Origin: Clostridiales bacterium
GTDB lineage: Bacteria > Bacillota > Clostridia > Christensenellales > Pumilibacteraceae
DNA: 64,000 bases
Direction: 5' to 3'
Assembly (NCBI GenBank): GCA_022508445.1
Contig: JAFLVG010000003.1
Coordinates: 62,001 to 126,000 of the forward strand
The first letter of the stretch is position 1. Every line of letters starts with the position of its first letter. The position numbers and the translations under genes are program-made. This document shows, piece after piece, positions 35,579-47,137 of this stretch. The notes below the pieces were generated by a model. That model was given only the letters and a program-made list of their open reading frames with translations, did no database searches and was not told the origin of the DNA.

Positions 35579-38110
35579 TTATTCGCCGGCGGGTTCGCCT
35601 TCGCCGCTGTCTTCAATCACCTCTTGGTGCGGCGCGGTGGCGACGCAAACGACGGTGCCTTGGTTCTTCACGCGCATCATTCTGACGCCCTGCGAGCCGC
35701 GCCCTATCTTGGATATCTCCTTAACGAGCATTCTTATAATCGTGCCGTTGTCCGAAATAACCATTACGTCCTCTTCGGGATCGACGAGCTTCAAGTTGAC
35801 GAGCCGACCTGTTTTCGAGTTGAATGTACCGGCCTTTATGCCCTTGCCTGCGCGCGATTGAAGTCTGAATTCTTCGATATCGGTGCGCTTGCCGAAGCCG
35901 TTTTCGCTGACCGTCAATACGTCGCAATCGGGTTTGACGATGGTCATATCGACAACGTTGTCGTCCTCGTCGAGGCGCATGGCTCTGACGCCCTGCGTAT
36001 CTCTACCCATTGACCTTACGTTCTCTTCGGAGAAGCGTATGCACTTGCCGCTCTGCGACGCGATGAGAATTTCGTCTATTCCGCCCGACTGCTGTACCGA
36101 AATCAGCTCGTCACCCTCGTTGAGCTTGATTGCGACCTTGCCGACTTTGCGTATGAGCTTGAACTCGGTGAGCGCCGTCTTTTTAATCATTCCGCGCTTT
36201 GTCGCCATGACGAGATTGCCCTTGTACTCGTCCTCTTTGATGGGAATGACCGCGCTGACCTTTTCGCCGTCGCCAAGCTGCAACAGATTGACAATCGCCC
36301 TTCCTCTCGCAGTGCGCTCCGCTTCGGGAACCGCATACGCTTTGTCCGCGTACACTCTGCCGAAGTTGGTAAAGTACAACAGCGTGTCGTGCGTGTTCGT
36401 GACGAACATCTTTTCCACGAAGTCCTCTTCTTTGGGACGGTGCGCGGTAATGCCCTTGCCGCCGCGGTGCTGTGCCTTGTATTCGGTCGTGGGCAAGCGC
36501 TTGATGTATCCGTAGTGAGTCATGGAAATTACGACATCTTCCTTGTCGATAAGATCGCCTATGTCGATTTCGTCGTAGTCAATGACGAGTTCGCTGCGGC
36601 GCGGATTGTCGTACGCTTCCTTAATCTCGTTAAGCTCGTCGCGAATGATATCGGTGACGCGCTTGGGGCTTGCAAGTATGCTCTTGAAGTCGGCGATTTT
36701 CTCTTGGAGCGCAACAAGCTCGGCTTGGAGAGCGTCGATTTCGAGACTCGTAAGTCTGCGCAACTTCATTTCGAGAATTGCGTTCGCCTGTTTGTCGGAG
36801 AGGTAGAACTCCGCCATAAGTCGTTCCGCCGCCTCGACGTTGTCGCGGCTCTGCTTGATTATCTTTATAACCCTGTCGATATTCGCTTGCGCCTTGACAA
36901 GACCTTCGACAATATGCTCGCGCTCTTGCGCCGCCGCGAGGTCGTGCTTGGTGCGACGGACTATAACTTCCTCTTGGTGTTTGAGGTAGTATTCGAGCAT
37001 CTCTTTGAGATTGAGAATCTTGGGCTCGCCGTCCGCAAGCGCAAGGAAGGTTATGCCCTGCGAAATTTGAAGATTTGTGTGCTTATACAGCATGTTGAGC
37101 ACGACTTGCGCCTGCGCGTCGCGCTTGACCTCGATAACAATGCGCATGCCTTGGCGGTCGGATTCTTCCTTGATGTCCGCAATGCCCTCGATACGCTTGT
37201 CCTTGACGAGATCGGCTATCTGTATAATGAGCTTTTCTTTGTTGACCTGATAGGGCAATTCGGTGACCACTATGCGCTGGCGCATGATGTCACTGCCCTC
37301 GCGCACGGGGTATTCTTCTATCTCGGTCTTGGCGCGAATGACAACGCCGCCCCTACCAGTTTTGTAGGCGCGCTTGATGTTTGCCCTGCCCATGATAAGT
37401 CCACCCGTCGGGTAGTCGGGCGCAGGCACGTACTTGCAAAGCTCGTCGATAGTTATTTCGGGATTGTCTATGAGAGCGTCGATAGCGGAAACAACCTCGC
37501 CGAGGTTGTGCGGCGGAATGGCGGTTGCCATACCGACGGCGATACCGTCCGAGCCGTTAACCAAAAGGTTGGGGAAGCGCGACGGAAGAACCGTCGGCTC
37601 TTGCAGCGAGTCGTCGAAGTTGTTCGTCCAGTCCACCGTTTCTTTGTCGATGTCGCGGAGCATTTCGGACGAAATCTTTGCAAGACGGCACTCTGTGTAA
37701 CGCATAGCCGCGGGAGGATCGCCGTCCACCGAGCCGAAGTTACCGTGACCGTCTACAAGGGTGTAGCGCATGGAGAAATCTTGCGCAAACCTAACGAGTG
37801 CATCGTACACGGACGAGTCGCCGTGCGGATGATACTTACCGAGAACGTCGCCGACTACGCGCGCGCACTTGCGGTAAGGCTTATCCGACCACAAGCTCAA
37901 TTCGCCCATTGCGTAAAGTATGCGGCGGTGAACGGGTTTAAGTCCGTCGCGAACGTCGGGTATGGCGCGCGAAACGTTGACCGCCATTGCGTAGGCGATG
38001 AAGCACTGCTTCATCTCGTCCACGACGTGAGTTTCGATTATTTTCGTATTATCGACATAGTCCTTGCCGGAGCCGTCGTTGCTTTTTCCTAAAATTCCAC
38101 GTTTTGCCAT
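35579..38110 (-). CDS. gyrA: DNA gyrase subunit A
   Basis: An 843-residue subunit that cuts and rejoins DNA. The N-terminal breakage domain shows [17 protein letters not shown], the active-site Tyr in AAMRYTECR, and [12 protein letters not shown], with Ser and Asp at the two main quinolone-resistance positions (wild type). The C-terminal beta-pinwheel carries a GyrA box (QHRGGKG, near residue 546), which marks it as GyrA rather than ParC. An acidic tail ([14 protein letters not shown]) ends the protein. It lies 16 bp after gyrB; GGGG precedes the start. Confidence 0.97.
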   Translation of the reverse strand: MAKRGILGKSNDGSGKDYVDNTKIIETHVVDEMKQCFIAYAMAVNVSRAIPDVRDGLKPVHRRILYAMGELSLWSDKPYRKCARVVGDVLGKYHPHGDSSVYDALVRFAQDFSMRYTLVDGHGNFGSVDGDPPAAMRYTECRLAKISSEMLRDIDKETVDWTNNFDDSLQEPTVLPSRFPNLLVNGSDGIAVGMATAIPPHNLGEVVSAIDALIDNPEITIDELCKYVPAPDYPTGGLIMGRANIKRAYKTGRGGVVIRAKTEIEEYPVREGSDIMRQRIVVTELPYQVNKEKLIIQIADLVKDKRIEGIADIKEESDRQGMRIVIEVKRDAQAQVVLNMLYKHTNLQISQGITFLALADGEPKILNLKEMLEYYLKHQEEVIVRRTKHDLAAAQEREHIVEGLVKAQANIDRVIKIIKQSRDNVEAAERLMAEFYLSDKQANAILEMKLRRLTSLEIDALQAELVALQEKIADFKSILASPKRVTDIIRDELNEIKEAYDNPRRSELVIDYDEIDIGDLIDKEDVVISMTHYGYIKRLPTTEYKAQHRGGKGITAHRPKEEDFVEKMFVTNTHDTLLYFTNFGRVYADKAYAVPEAERTARGRAIVNLLQLGDGEKVSAVIPIKEDEYKGNLVMATKRGMIKKTALTEFKLIRKVGKVAIKLNEGDELISVQQSGGIDEILIASQSGKCIRFSEENVRSMGRDTQGVRAMRLDEDDNVVDMTIVKPDCDVLTVSENGFGKRTDIEEFRLQSRAGKGIKAGTFNSKTGRLVNLKLVDPEEDVMVISDNGTIIRMLVKEISKIGRGSQGVRMMRVKNQGTVVCVATAPHQEVIEDSGEGEPAGE

Positions 38111-38126
38111 GATCTATCCACACCCC

Positions 38127-40085
<1,959 letters not shown>

Positions 40086-40090
40086 CTATC

Positions 40091-40099
40091 ATTATAGCA
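40091..40099 (-). promoter_or_regulatory. Extended -10 promoter of gyrB
   Basis: TGC directly followed by TATAAT, an extended -10. The -35 position (TTTGTT) is poor. It lies 51 bases upstream of the gyrB ATG. Confidence 0.5.
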
Positions 40100-40100
40100 T

Positions 40101-40126
40101 AAAACGCTTTGAAAACAAAGCGTTTT
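40101..40126 (-). terminator. Hairpin overlapping the gyrB promoter region
   Basis: AAAACGCTTT and AAAGCGTTTT pair around six bases. On the minus strand the stem ends in TTTTATG, so it may terminate the upstream gene at 40364, and it covers the gyrB -35 position. Confidence 0.6.
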
Positions 40127-40363
40127 AAGTGCCATTTCGGCCGATTTTAACGAATTATTTTTTAGGCGATGCCGTCAAATGCCGTCAAATGCCGCTATTT
40201 GGCACGCGCGTGCCTATTCGCGGTTTTAATAAGCCTCTGCGTTTTTTACCGTAACGGCTAAATTTCGGGGAATCGGCGTTTTTGAAAATTTCCCTGCTCA
40301 CATTTCCGTTCCGTGAGTTTTTCTTGCGCGGCGTAATATCCGATTTCCATATTTAACTTCGCA

Positions 40364-40948
40364 TTAAAATTTTGCGACGAGCTTGGCGTTCAATTTTTCC
40401 GCGAGGAGCTTGGCGGTGTAAAACGCCGATCGAACGTTCTTAACGGGTTTGCCGAACGTGAGCATTTGACTGTATTTGGGGCGGCCACGCAAAAACCTGC
40501 GGTCGGTGACGGAAACGTATGCCGACGGACATGCGGAAAGAAGGCGGTTTAGTGCTTTTGCGTTCTTGCGCGTATACTTTGCACCGTCGAGGTTGATAAC
40601 AACGGTCTTTTCGGTTTTACCGCATGTTTTTTCGAGAAACGTCACACAGCGCATTTGCGCCGGAGAAAGCCTGCCTATTCTCTTGCGCGGCGAAATACCG
40701 AAGCGTGAAAGCTCAACAATCGGCGGCTCGCCGCCGCAAAGTGCGCGGCGATATTTCAAGTATGCCTCGGTCGTAAACGACGAAAACGGCACTTTGCCGA
40801 TTGCGAAATAGTTTCGGCCGTTCTCGCTTACGCAGAACAGGACCTCCGTGTTGTCGAGTACGACCGCGTCTTTCATTTTTTTAAAGTACTCGCGCTTTTG
40901 CCGCGCAGAGCCTAAACAAAAAGTAATCATGCCCATGATTATGGACAT
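40364..40948 (-). CDS. Hypothetical protein, possibly a degenerate ABC ATPase-like domain
   Basis: A 194-residue open frame without a clear ribosome site; several Met codons (residues 1, 5, 7, 25) are possible starts. No standard family was recognised. The order of elements recalls an ABC ATPase: a beta-rich start (VVLDNTEVLFCVSENG), LSPAQMRCVTFLEK where LSGGQxQR would be, a hydrophobic strand TVVINLDGAKYTRKNAKAL at the Walker B position, and SAYVSVTDRRFL at the H-loop. However Walker A, the catalytic Glu and the H-loop His are missing, so ATP hydrolysis is unlikely. It could be an ATPase-derived regulatory protein or a decaying gene. Its neighbours are gyrB and ilvC. Confidence 0.5.
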   Translation of the reverse strand: MSIIMGMITFCLGSARQKREYFKKMKDAVVLDNTEVLFCVSENGRNYFAIGKVPFSSFTTEAYLKYRRALCGGEPPIVELSRFGISPRKRIGRLSPAQMRCVTFLEKTCGKTEKTVVINLDGAKYTRKNAKALNRLLSACPSAYVSVTDRRFLRGRPKYSQMLTFGKPVKNVRSAFYTAKLLAEKLNAKLVAKF

Positions 40949-40998
40949 GACTACATTTGAATATACGCATAAATATATTTTTATTTTTATCGTGCTGT

Positions 40999-42090
<1,092 letters not shown>

Positions 42091-42209
42091 TCAAGAAAAC
42101 TTTAAGCGTCGTGCGTTTGCTTTTGTAATTTGTTTTACGTTACACCCGAATAATTGCGATGCGATTGTAATTGCTTTAATGCCACCGATATATAATGTAA
42201 TTGTTATTT

Positions 42210-42249
42210 GTCAGTCCGAGCATTTCGCCTTCGATGAGTCTCCGACTTA
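42210..42249 (+). repeat. Copy of the dispersed intergenic repeat
   Basis: GTCAGTCCGAGCATTT followed by CGCCTTCGATGAGTCTCC, similar to 34658-34701. It directly precedes the 3' end of gluQ. Confidence 0.35.
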
Positions 42250-42256
42250 TTTTCTC

Positions 42257-43180
42257 TTAATACAGATTATCGGGTAAAATGATATCGGTGCGCGGTAGCT
42301 TTTTTTCCGAATACAACGGAATAAGCTCGCGGAGCGCAATCGGTCTATTCTCGCCTATGATGTTAGCCGCAAACGCGAGCGCGCCTATTATCTCATCCTT
42401 TGATTTTGTCTTTAACAATCGCGCCGCGCTGTCGCCTGCGCTCTTGCTCAATTTGCGCCCGTCGTGTCCCAAAACGAGCGGTATGTGATAATATTCGGGC
42501 GTGTGAAGCCCCAATAACCGTTGCAAGTATATTTGACGCGGAGTGTCGTAAAGTAAATCTGCACCGCGCACTACCTCGGTTATGCCCGAATATCCGTCGT
42601 CCGTCACCACCGCAAGCTGATATGCGTACACCCCGTCGCGCCTGCGAATGATAAAATCGCCACAGTCCTCTTTTAAGTTCTGTCGTTGTTTGCCGAAAAC
42701 GCCGTCGGTAAATTCTATCGGCTCGTCATCTACTTCTATTCTGTATGACGGCGGCGAATTTACCGCTTTCTTTGCGGCTTGCTCGCTCGAAAGCGTCTTG
42801 CAAGTTCCGGCGTACAAAATTCCGCCGTCGGGAAGCCGCGCTATATCGTCGGCGTGAAGCGCGGCGCGCGAACAAAAGCACGGATAAACGTGCGCTCTGC
42901 TTTTAAGTATTTGTTCTGCCGCGGCATACGCGTCCGTCCTTTCGCTCTGGTAGATTATCGGCTCGTCGCTTTTCATGCCGAGCGCCGCAAGCGTTTCTAT
43001 AATATCTTTTGCCGCACTTTTCGGACAGCGCGAGGCATCCACATCCTCGATGCGAATGATAAACTTTCCGCCCTTGCTCTTGACTGAAAGATATGCTATC
43101 ATTGCACACAAAATATTGCCTGCGTGCATGAACCCGCTCGGCGTCGGCGCAAATCTACCTTTTAGCTCTCGTTCGCTCAT
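42257..43180 (-). CDS. gluQ: Glutamyl-Q tRNA(Asp) synthetase-like protein (GluRS paralogue)
   Basis: A 307-residue class I synthetase lacking the anticodon-binding half of GluRS. The HIGH-type motif is RFAPTPSGFMHAG and the KMSKS-type motif is HDGRKLSKS. Cys residues in YPCFCSRAAL and YAGTC fit the zinc site of GluQ. The family charges glutamate onto queuosine in tRNA-Asp, which is consistent with a queuosine-related QueD-like gene nearby, although that assignment is uncertain. No ribosome site is present: TTGAAA-17-TAAAAT lies six bases from the ATG, so the mRNA is probably leaderless. Confidence 0.88.
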   Translation of the reverse strand: MSERELKGRFAPTPSGFMHAGNILCAMIAYLSVKSKGGKFIIRIEDVDASRCPKSAAKDIIETLAALGMKSDEPIIYQSERTDAYAAAEQILKSRAHVYPCFCSRAALHADDIARLPDGGILYAGTCKTLSSEQAAKKAVNSPPSYRIEVDDEPIEFTDGVFGKQRQNLKEDCGDFIIRRRDGVYAYQLAVVTDDGYSGITEVVRGADLLYDTPRQIYLQRLLGLHTPEYYHIPLVLGHDGRKLSKSAGDSAARLLKTKSKDEIIGALAFAANIIGENRPIALRELIPLYSEKKLPRTDIILPDNLY

Positions 43181-43186
43181 AAAAGT

Positions 43187-43215
43187 ATTTTATCACACTG
43201 TACAGCTTTTTTCAA
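43187..43215 (-). promoter_or_regulatory. Leaderless-type promoter of gluQ
   Basis: TTGAAA (43215-43210), 17 bases, TAAAAT (43192-43187), then six bases and ATG at 43180. The A of ATG is at the expected transcription start. Confidence 0.6.
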
Positions 43216-43216
43216 C

Positions 43217-43251
43217 GAAAAAATGCGCCATTTGAAATAGCGCATTTTTCG
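43217..43251 (-). terminator. Terminator of tex
   Basis: AAAAATGCGC and GCGCATTTTT pair around an 11-base loop, with T runs both ways. It lies just past the tex stop codon and immediately upstream of the gluQ promoter. Confidence 0.75.
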
Positions 43252-43259
43252 TTATTGTA

Positions 43260-45782
43260 TTACTTCTTGTTAAACCGACTTGCGAGCGCGGCGAGCTTTT
43301 CTTCCATGCTCATATTATCAAGGGACGGCGCGCGGTCGTCGTTGCGGTCGCGGTATCCGCTCTGCCGCTCGCCGAACGGACGGCGTTCGCCGTTTCTGTT
43401 AAACTGCGGTCTTTCACCGTCGCGGCGCTGTTCTCTACGCTCGAATTTTTCACCGCGGCGCTCACGCTCTTCGTGCTCGGCCTTTCTCTTTTCGCGCTCG
43501 GCTTGGCGCTCCAACCATTCCTTGTGCTTTTGCTCGCGCTCGGCCTTGATCTTTTGCCACTCCGCTTTCTTCTCGGCGCGTTCCTGCTTTTGCTTTTCGT
43601 ATTCCGCCTTGCGGCTGTCACGAGTAGCGGGATCGAGCATGGTAAGCGCTATCCTGTGCTTTGCGTTATCTACTGACAGCACCCACACATTCACCTTGTC
43701 GCCCACCTTCAATACGTCGGACGGGTGCTTGATAAAGTTATCCGAAATCTCGGATATGTGAAGCAAGCCGTCTTGGTGAACGGAAATATCCACAAACGCG
43801 CCGAAGTCGGTCACGTTGCGCACGACGCCTTGGATGCGCATACCCTCTTTGAGATCGTTCATGTCCATGAGATCGGAACGAAGCACGGGCGGAGGCAATT
43901 CGTCGCGCACGTCGCGTCCGGGCTTGATAAGCTCTGTTACTATGTCGTTGAGCGTGGGAACGCCCACACCGATTTCGGCGGCAACTTCTTGCTCGCCTGC
44001 GGCCTTGACCTTTTGCGGCAGGTCGCCGAGCTTGCACTCTTTTACGTCCGCCTCGGTATATCCGAATTTTTGAATTAGTTTTTGCGCCGCTTCGTATGAC
44101 TCGGGGTGGACGGCGGTGTTATCGAGAACGTTTTCGCCGCCAGAAATGCGCAAGAATCCCGCGCACTGCTCAAACGCTTTCGCGCCGAGCTTAGGCACGT
44201 TCAACAGCTCCTTGCGCGAGCCGAACGGCTTGTTGGAGCGGTATTCGACAATGCTCTTTGCAGTGCCGGCATTGAGTCCCGAAACATACGCGAGCAGTGA
44301 ATAAGACGCCGTGTTGAGGTCCACACCCACGCTGTTAACGCAATCCTCGACTGCGGCGGTGAGCGACGAAACCAAACGCTTTTGCGGCATGTCGTGCTGA
44401 TACTGTCCTACTCCGAGTGAGCGCACGTCGACCTTGATAAGCTCTGCGAGCGGATCGAGAAGCCGACGCGCAATCGATATCGCACTGCGGATTGTAAGAT
44501 CGAGTTCGGGAAATTCCTCCGCGCCCAGCTTGCTACCGCTGTACACCGACGCGCCCGATTCGGAAACGACGGCGTACGACACGGGACGGTCAAGCTCTTT
44601 TATGAGGTCGGCTACGAAAATCTCCGATTCTTTGGAAGCCGTGCCGTTGCCGATTGAAATGCAGTCTACGTTGTGCTTATTGATAAGCGCTTTAAGTATT
44701 TCTTTGGCTTGCTCGATTTTCTTTTGCGGCGGCGTCGGGTAAATGACCGCGCTGTCCAAAAACTTGCCGGATGCGTCGATGACCGCAATCTTGCAGCCCG
44801 TGCGGTATGCGGGGTCGAGGCCGAGAATGACCTTGCCTTTGAGCGGCGGCTGTAACAAGAGCGGCTTCAAGTTGCGCTCGAATGTTTTTATCGCCTGCTC
44901 GGACGCGCGGTCGAACAATTCTGTGCGCACCTCGCGCTCTATGCTCGGCTGAATGAGACGTTTATAGCTGTCCTCGATCGTTCTATCCATAAGCGCATCG
45001 AACGCCGAGTTTTTCTTTTTAGCGGCGGAAATTATTTCGAGCGCTTTCGCCTCGTCAACCGCAACGCTCACCTTCAAGCACTCTTCCTTCTCGCCGCGCG
45101 TAACCGCGAGTATGCGGTGGCTTGGAACGGTGGCAACCGCTTCGTCGAACTTAAAATATGTTTCGTACACCTTCTTCTTTTCGTCGTCGGTGCACGATTC
45201 GTTCTGCGCGGCAACAAGCCGACCTTCGGTCATTGCTTGTTCACGTAGCGCCTTGCGAAGCGCCGCGTCGTCCGATATGCGCTCTGCAATTATGTCGCAA
45301 GCGCCGTCGAGCGCGGCTTTCGCGTCGGGGACTTCCTTTTCGGCGTCTATGTACGGCGCGCAAAGCTCGTTTTCGTCGTAAGAGCTAAGCTCTTGCGCCT
45401 CGATGATATCCGCAAGCGGTTCGAGTCCGCGCGCGATCGCGACCGACGCTCTCGTCTTCTTTTTCTGCTTGTACGGACGGTAAATGTCCTCCGCCTCGGT
45501 AAGCGTTTTCGCGGCGTCAAGCGCAATTGCGAGTTCGTCCGTCCATTTACCCTGCGACTCGATAGAGGCCTTAATTTCCTCTTTGCGCTTGATAAGTCCT
45601 TTGAGATACTCGTAACGCTCTGAAAGCTCGCGTATCACTTGGTCGTCCGTCGCGCCGTGCATCTCCTTGCGGTAACGCGCAATAAACGGCACGGTGTCGC
45701 CTTGATCGAGCAAGTCGACTATGTTGGAGCAATGCTCTTCTTTGAGCGAAAATTCCTCGGCAAGTTGTTTCTTTACGTCCAT
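43260..45782 (-). CDS. tex: Tex-like RNA-binding transcriptional accessory protein with charged tail
   Basis: An 840-residue protein. The Tex N-terminal helical domain, a YqgF/RNase H-like domain (KVILGLDPAYRTGCKIAVID), helix-hairpin-helix repeats (VGVDLNTASYSLLAYVSGL) and an S1 RNA-binding domain (IQGVVRNVTDFGAFVDISVHQDGLLH, about 640-710) follow in order. The usual Tex ends there; this one has about 110 extra residues very rich in Glu, Lys and Arg (EKQKQERAEKKAEW...) and then Arg/Gly-rich sequence, probably extra RNA or protein contact. AGAGG precedes the start. Confidence 0.93.
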   Translation of the reverse strand: MDVKKQLAEEFSLKEEHCSNIVDLLDQGDTVPFIARYRKEMHGATDDQVIRELSERYEYLKGLIKRKEEIKASIESQGKWTDELAIALDAAKTLTEAEDIYRPYKQKKKTRASVAIARGLEPLADIIEAQELSSYDENELCAPYIDAEKEVPDAKAALDGACDIIAERISDDAALRKALREQAMTEGRLVAAQNESCTDDEKKKVYETYFKFDEAVATVPSHRILAVTRGEKEECLKVSVAVDEAKALEIISAAKKKNSAFDALMDRTIEDSYKRLIQPSIEREVRTELFDRASEQAIKTFERNLKPLLLQPPLKGKVILGLDPAYRTGCKIAVIDASGKFLDSAVIYPTPPQKKIEQAKEILKALINKHNVDCISIGNGTASKESEIFVADLIKELDRPVSYAVVSESGASVYSGSKLGAEEFPELDLTIRSAISIARRLLDPLAELIKVDVRSLGVGQYQHDMPQKRLVSSLTAAVEDCVNSVGVDLNTASYSLLAYVSGLNAGTAKSIVEYRSNKPFGSRKELLNVPKLGAKAFEQCAGFLRISGGENVLDNTAVHPESYEAAQKLIQKFGYTEADVKECKLGDLPQKVKAAGEQEVAAEIGVGVPTLNDIVTELIKPGRDVRDELPPPVLRSDLMDMNDLKEGMRIQGVVRNVTDFGAFVDISVHQDGLLHISEISDNFIKHPSDVLKVGDKVNVWVLSVDNAKHRIALTMLDPATRDSRKAEYEKQKQERAEKKAEWQKIKAEREQKHKEWLERQAEREKRKAEHEERERRGEKFERREQRRDGERPQFNRNGERRPFGERQSGYRDRNDDRAPSLDNMSMEEKLAALASRFNKK

Positions 45783-45818
45783 AAATTCCTCTTTGCGCTA
45801 TCGTTGTGCGCTTGTATT

Positions 45819-45847
45819 ATTTTACAACAAGGCGCCCCGAAAATCAA
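45819..45847 (-). promoter_or_regulatory. Promoter of tex
   Basis: TTGATT (45847-45842), 17 bases, TAAAAT (45824-45819), about 37 bases before the tex start. Confidence 0.55.
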
Positions 45848-45897
45848 TCTTTTTTGCAAACAATTTACTCGCTTTTTATGCGCTTATTGTCCACAAA

Positions 45898-45936
45898 CAA
45901 AACGGCGGTAAAAGTAAAGCCGCTTTTACCGCCGTT
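45898..45936 (-). terminator. Terminator of the QueD-like gene
   Basis: A long stem AAACGGCGGTAAAAG paired with CTTTTACCGCCGTTT, followed on the minus strand by TGTTTGT. It separates the QueD-like gene from tex. Confidence 0.8.
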
Positions 45937-45954
45937 TGCAACATTGCTGTTATA

Positions 45955-46521
45955 CTACTGTTTTCTATAACCACACTTCGGGCAAACGCCATTCTCGTTG
46001 AGCGCAATGCCGCACAACGGGCAACGGTCGATGCTCTTCCGAGGCTCATAGGTCTCCGTCGCGCCGTTAACGCCGCTCGTGAATGTGAGCCTTACGATGT
46101 TAAGCTTATCCTTCAAAAGATCATAGACGATTTTGATCATGCCCTCGACCGTCATGGTCTCTTTGGTCACGACAAGTCTGCACTCGGGGTAAGCGGTAGC
46201 AAGCTCGGTCTTGAACGCCGGGCCTTTTTGCTTGTTGGTGGGTGCGCCGTTGCGAATACCCTGCTCTTCGTAAACTTTCAAGATTGCGGGAAGAAGCGGA
46301 TCGTCCTCGCGAAGAACGAGCGCATGATCGAAGTTCTGCAAAACCTCCCACGCAGTCTTTTTGATTTCGTTACACGGGAAAACCATATTGACGCCGTTTT
46401 CGACAGTGTCCTCCACTTCGATAGTTAAAACGCCGGTGTGTCCGTGCAAGTATTGCGCCTCGCCCTTAAATCCGTAAAATCTGTGAGCGTATTGTAAATC
46501 CAATGTAGTGAAACTTCTCAT
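45955..46521 (-). CDS. 6-pyruvoyltetrahydropterin synthase/QueD family protein with C-terminal zinc ribbon
   Basis: A 188-residue protein. The T-fold core shows zinc-binding histidines in YAHRFYGF and YLHGHTG, FDHALVL and the substrate-binding Glu in ATETYEP. The Cys that QueD normally has four residues before HGH is absent (Ala), with Glu one residue further away, recalling PTPS-III forms where Glu replaces Cys. A short zinc ribbon follows (CPLCG ... CPKCG), an unusual extension. It may take part in queuosine or another pterin-related pathway, but the altered catalytic site makes canonical QueD activity uncertain. GAGGT precedes the start, and it has its own terminator. Confidence 0.75.
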   Translation of the reverse strand: MRSFTTLDLQYAHRFYGFKGEAQYLHGHTGVLTIEVEDTVENGVNMVFPCNEIKKTAWEVLQNFDHALVLREDDPLLPAILKVYEEQGIRNGAPTNKQKGPAFKTELATAYPECRLVVTKETMTVEGMIKIVYDLLKDKLNIVRLTFTSGVNGATETYEPRKSIDRCPLCGIALNENGVCPKCGYRKQ

Positions 46522-46705
46522 TATATTACCTCTTTAATTTTATTTGGGCTTACTGCCCATGATACAATTTTATCATATACTCGGCCGATTGTCAATATGG
46601 TGTTTTCTATAACACGGAGAAAAGTGTATGTACTTTGCGCGGCAAACAGAACGGAGAGGCGCGTCGAACGGTATTAGCTGTAAAAATTTAATGCGCAAAA
46701 AAGAT

Positions 46706-46734
46706 TGACAATAAACAGACAATATAGTATAATG
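46706..46734 (+). promoter_or_regulatory. Consensus promoter of tRNA-Thr
   Basis: Exact TTGACA, 17 bases, exact TATAAT, about 60 bases upstream of the tRNA. Confidence 0.75.
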
Positions 46735-46796
46735 TACCGGGTTTAGAGATAAGCTCAATTGTTGTTTATACATCAAATATAAAGCAAAACAGATAT

Positions 46797-46872
46797 GCTG
46801 ATATGGCTCAGTCGGTAGAGCACCACCTTGGTAAGGTGGAGGTCCCGGGTTCGAATCCCGGTATCAGCTCCA
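46797..46872 (+). tRNA. tRNA-Thr (anticodon GGT)
   Basis: A complete cloverleaf of 76 bases: acceptor GCTGATA/TATCAGC, anticodon stem CCACC/GGTGG with loop TTGGTAA (anticodon GGT), T-arm CCGGGTTCGAATCCCGG, discriminator T, and an encoded CCA. Confidence 0.95.
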
Positions 46873-46878
46873 AAATTG

Positions 46879-46924
46879 ATGACCGCCGCCACGTGTTTAC
46901 ACGAATGGCGGCGAAGTCATTTTG
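46879..46924 (+). terminator. Hairpin after tRNA-Thr
   Basis: GCCGCCA and TGGCGGC pair with an inner CGTG/CACG stem, followed by ATTTT. A probable terminator with a short T run. Confidence 0.6.
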
Positions 46925-47012
46925 GGGCATTAATTCTTCGCAGCTATCCCCTCATCTTTTATAAAAGCTGCCATTTTGATAAAATTTTCGACGCGCACAG
47001 ACCGAAAATTTT

Positions 47013-47041
47013 TTGACTTTTAATTTTTGATTTGCTATAAT
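47013..47041 (+). promoter_or_regulatory. Promoter of the MATE-kinase gene
   Basis: TTGACT, 17 bases, exact TATAAT. It gives a leader of about 90 bases. Confidence 0.7.
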
Positions 47042-47096
47042 TGTTTTTGTCGGCACGCGATGTGCCTTCGTAGTTTTTAGGTAGCTTTTCTCTGAT

Positions 47097-47131
47097 AAGG
47101 ACTCCACAAAATTTCTTTTACGGAGGTCCTT
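47097..47131 (+). promoter_or_regulatory. Leader hairpin covering the ribosome site of the MATE-kinase gene
   Basis: AAGGACTCC pairs with GGAGGTCCTT (one bulge), followed by ATTTTT and then the ATG at 47138. The 3' arm contains the Shine-Dalgarno GGAGG at 47122-47126, so the hairpin hides it, and the T run also makes it terminator-like. It could control expression by translation or by attenuation. Confidence 0.6.
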
Positions 47132-47137
47132 ATTTTT

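Noticed and set aside
36389-38092. 567-codon plus-strand open frame opposite gyrA
   Set aside because: gyrA on the minus strand has complete family motifs; the plus frame is a by-product of its codon bias and has no ribosome site or family match.
40169-40198. CRISPR-like array
   Set aside because: Only three contiguous 10-base units without spacers and no cas genes.
46573-46776. 67-codon minus-strand ORF upstream of tRNA-Thr
   Set aside because: It overlaps the consensus tRNA-Thr promoter and has no ribosome site or protein-like composition.
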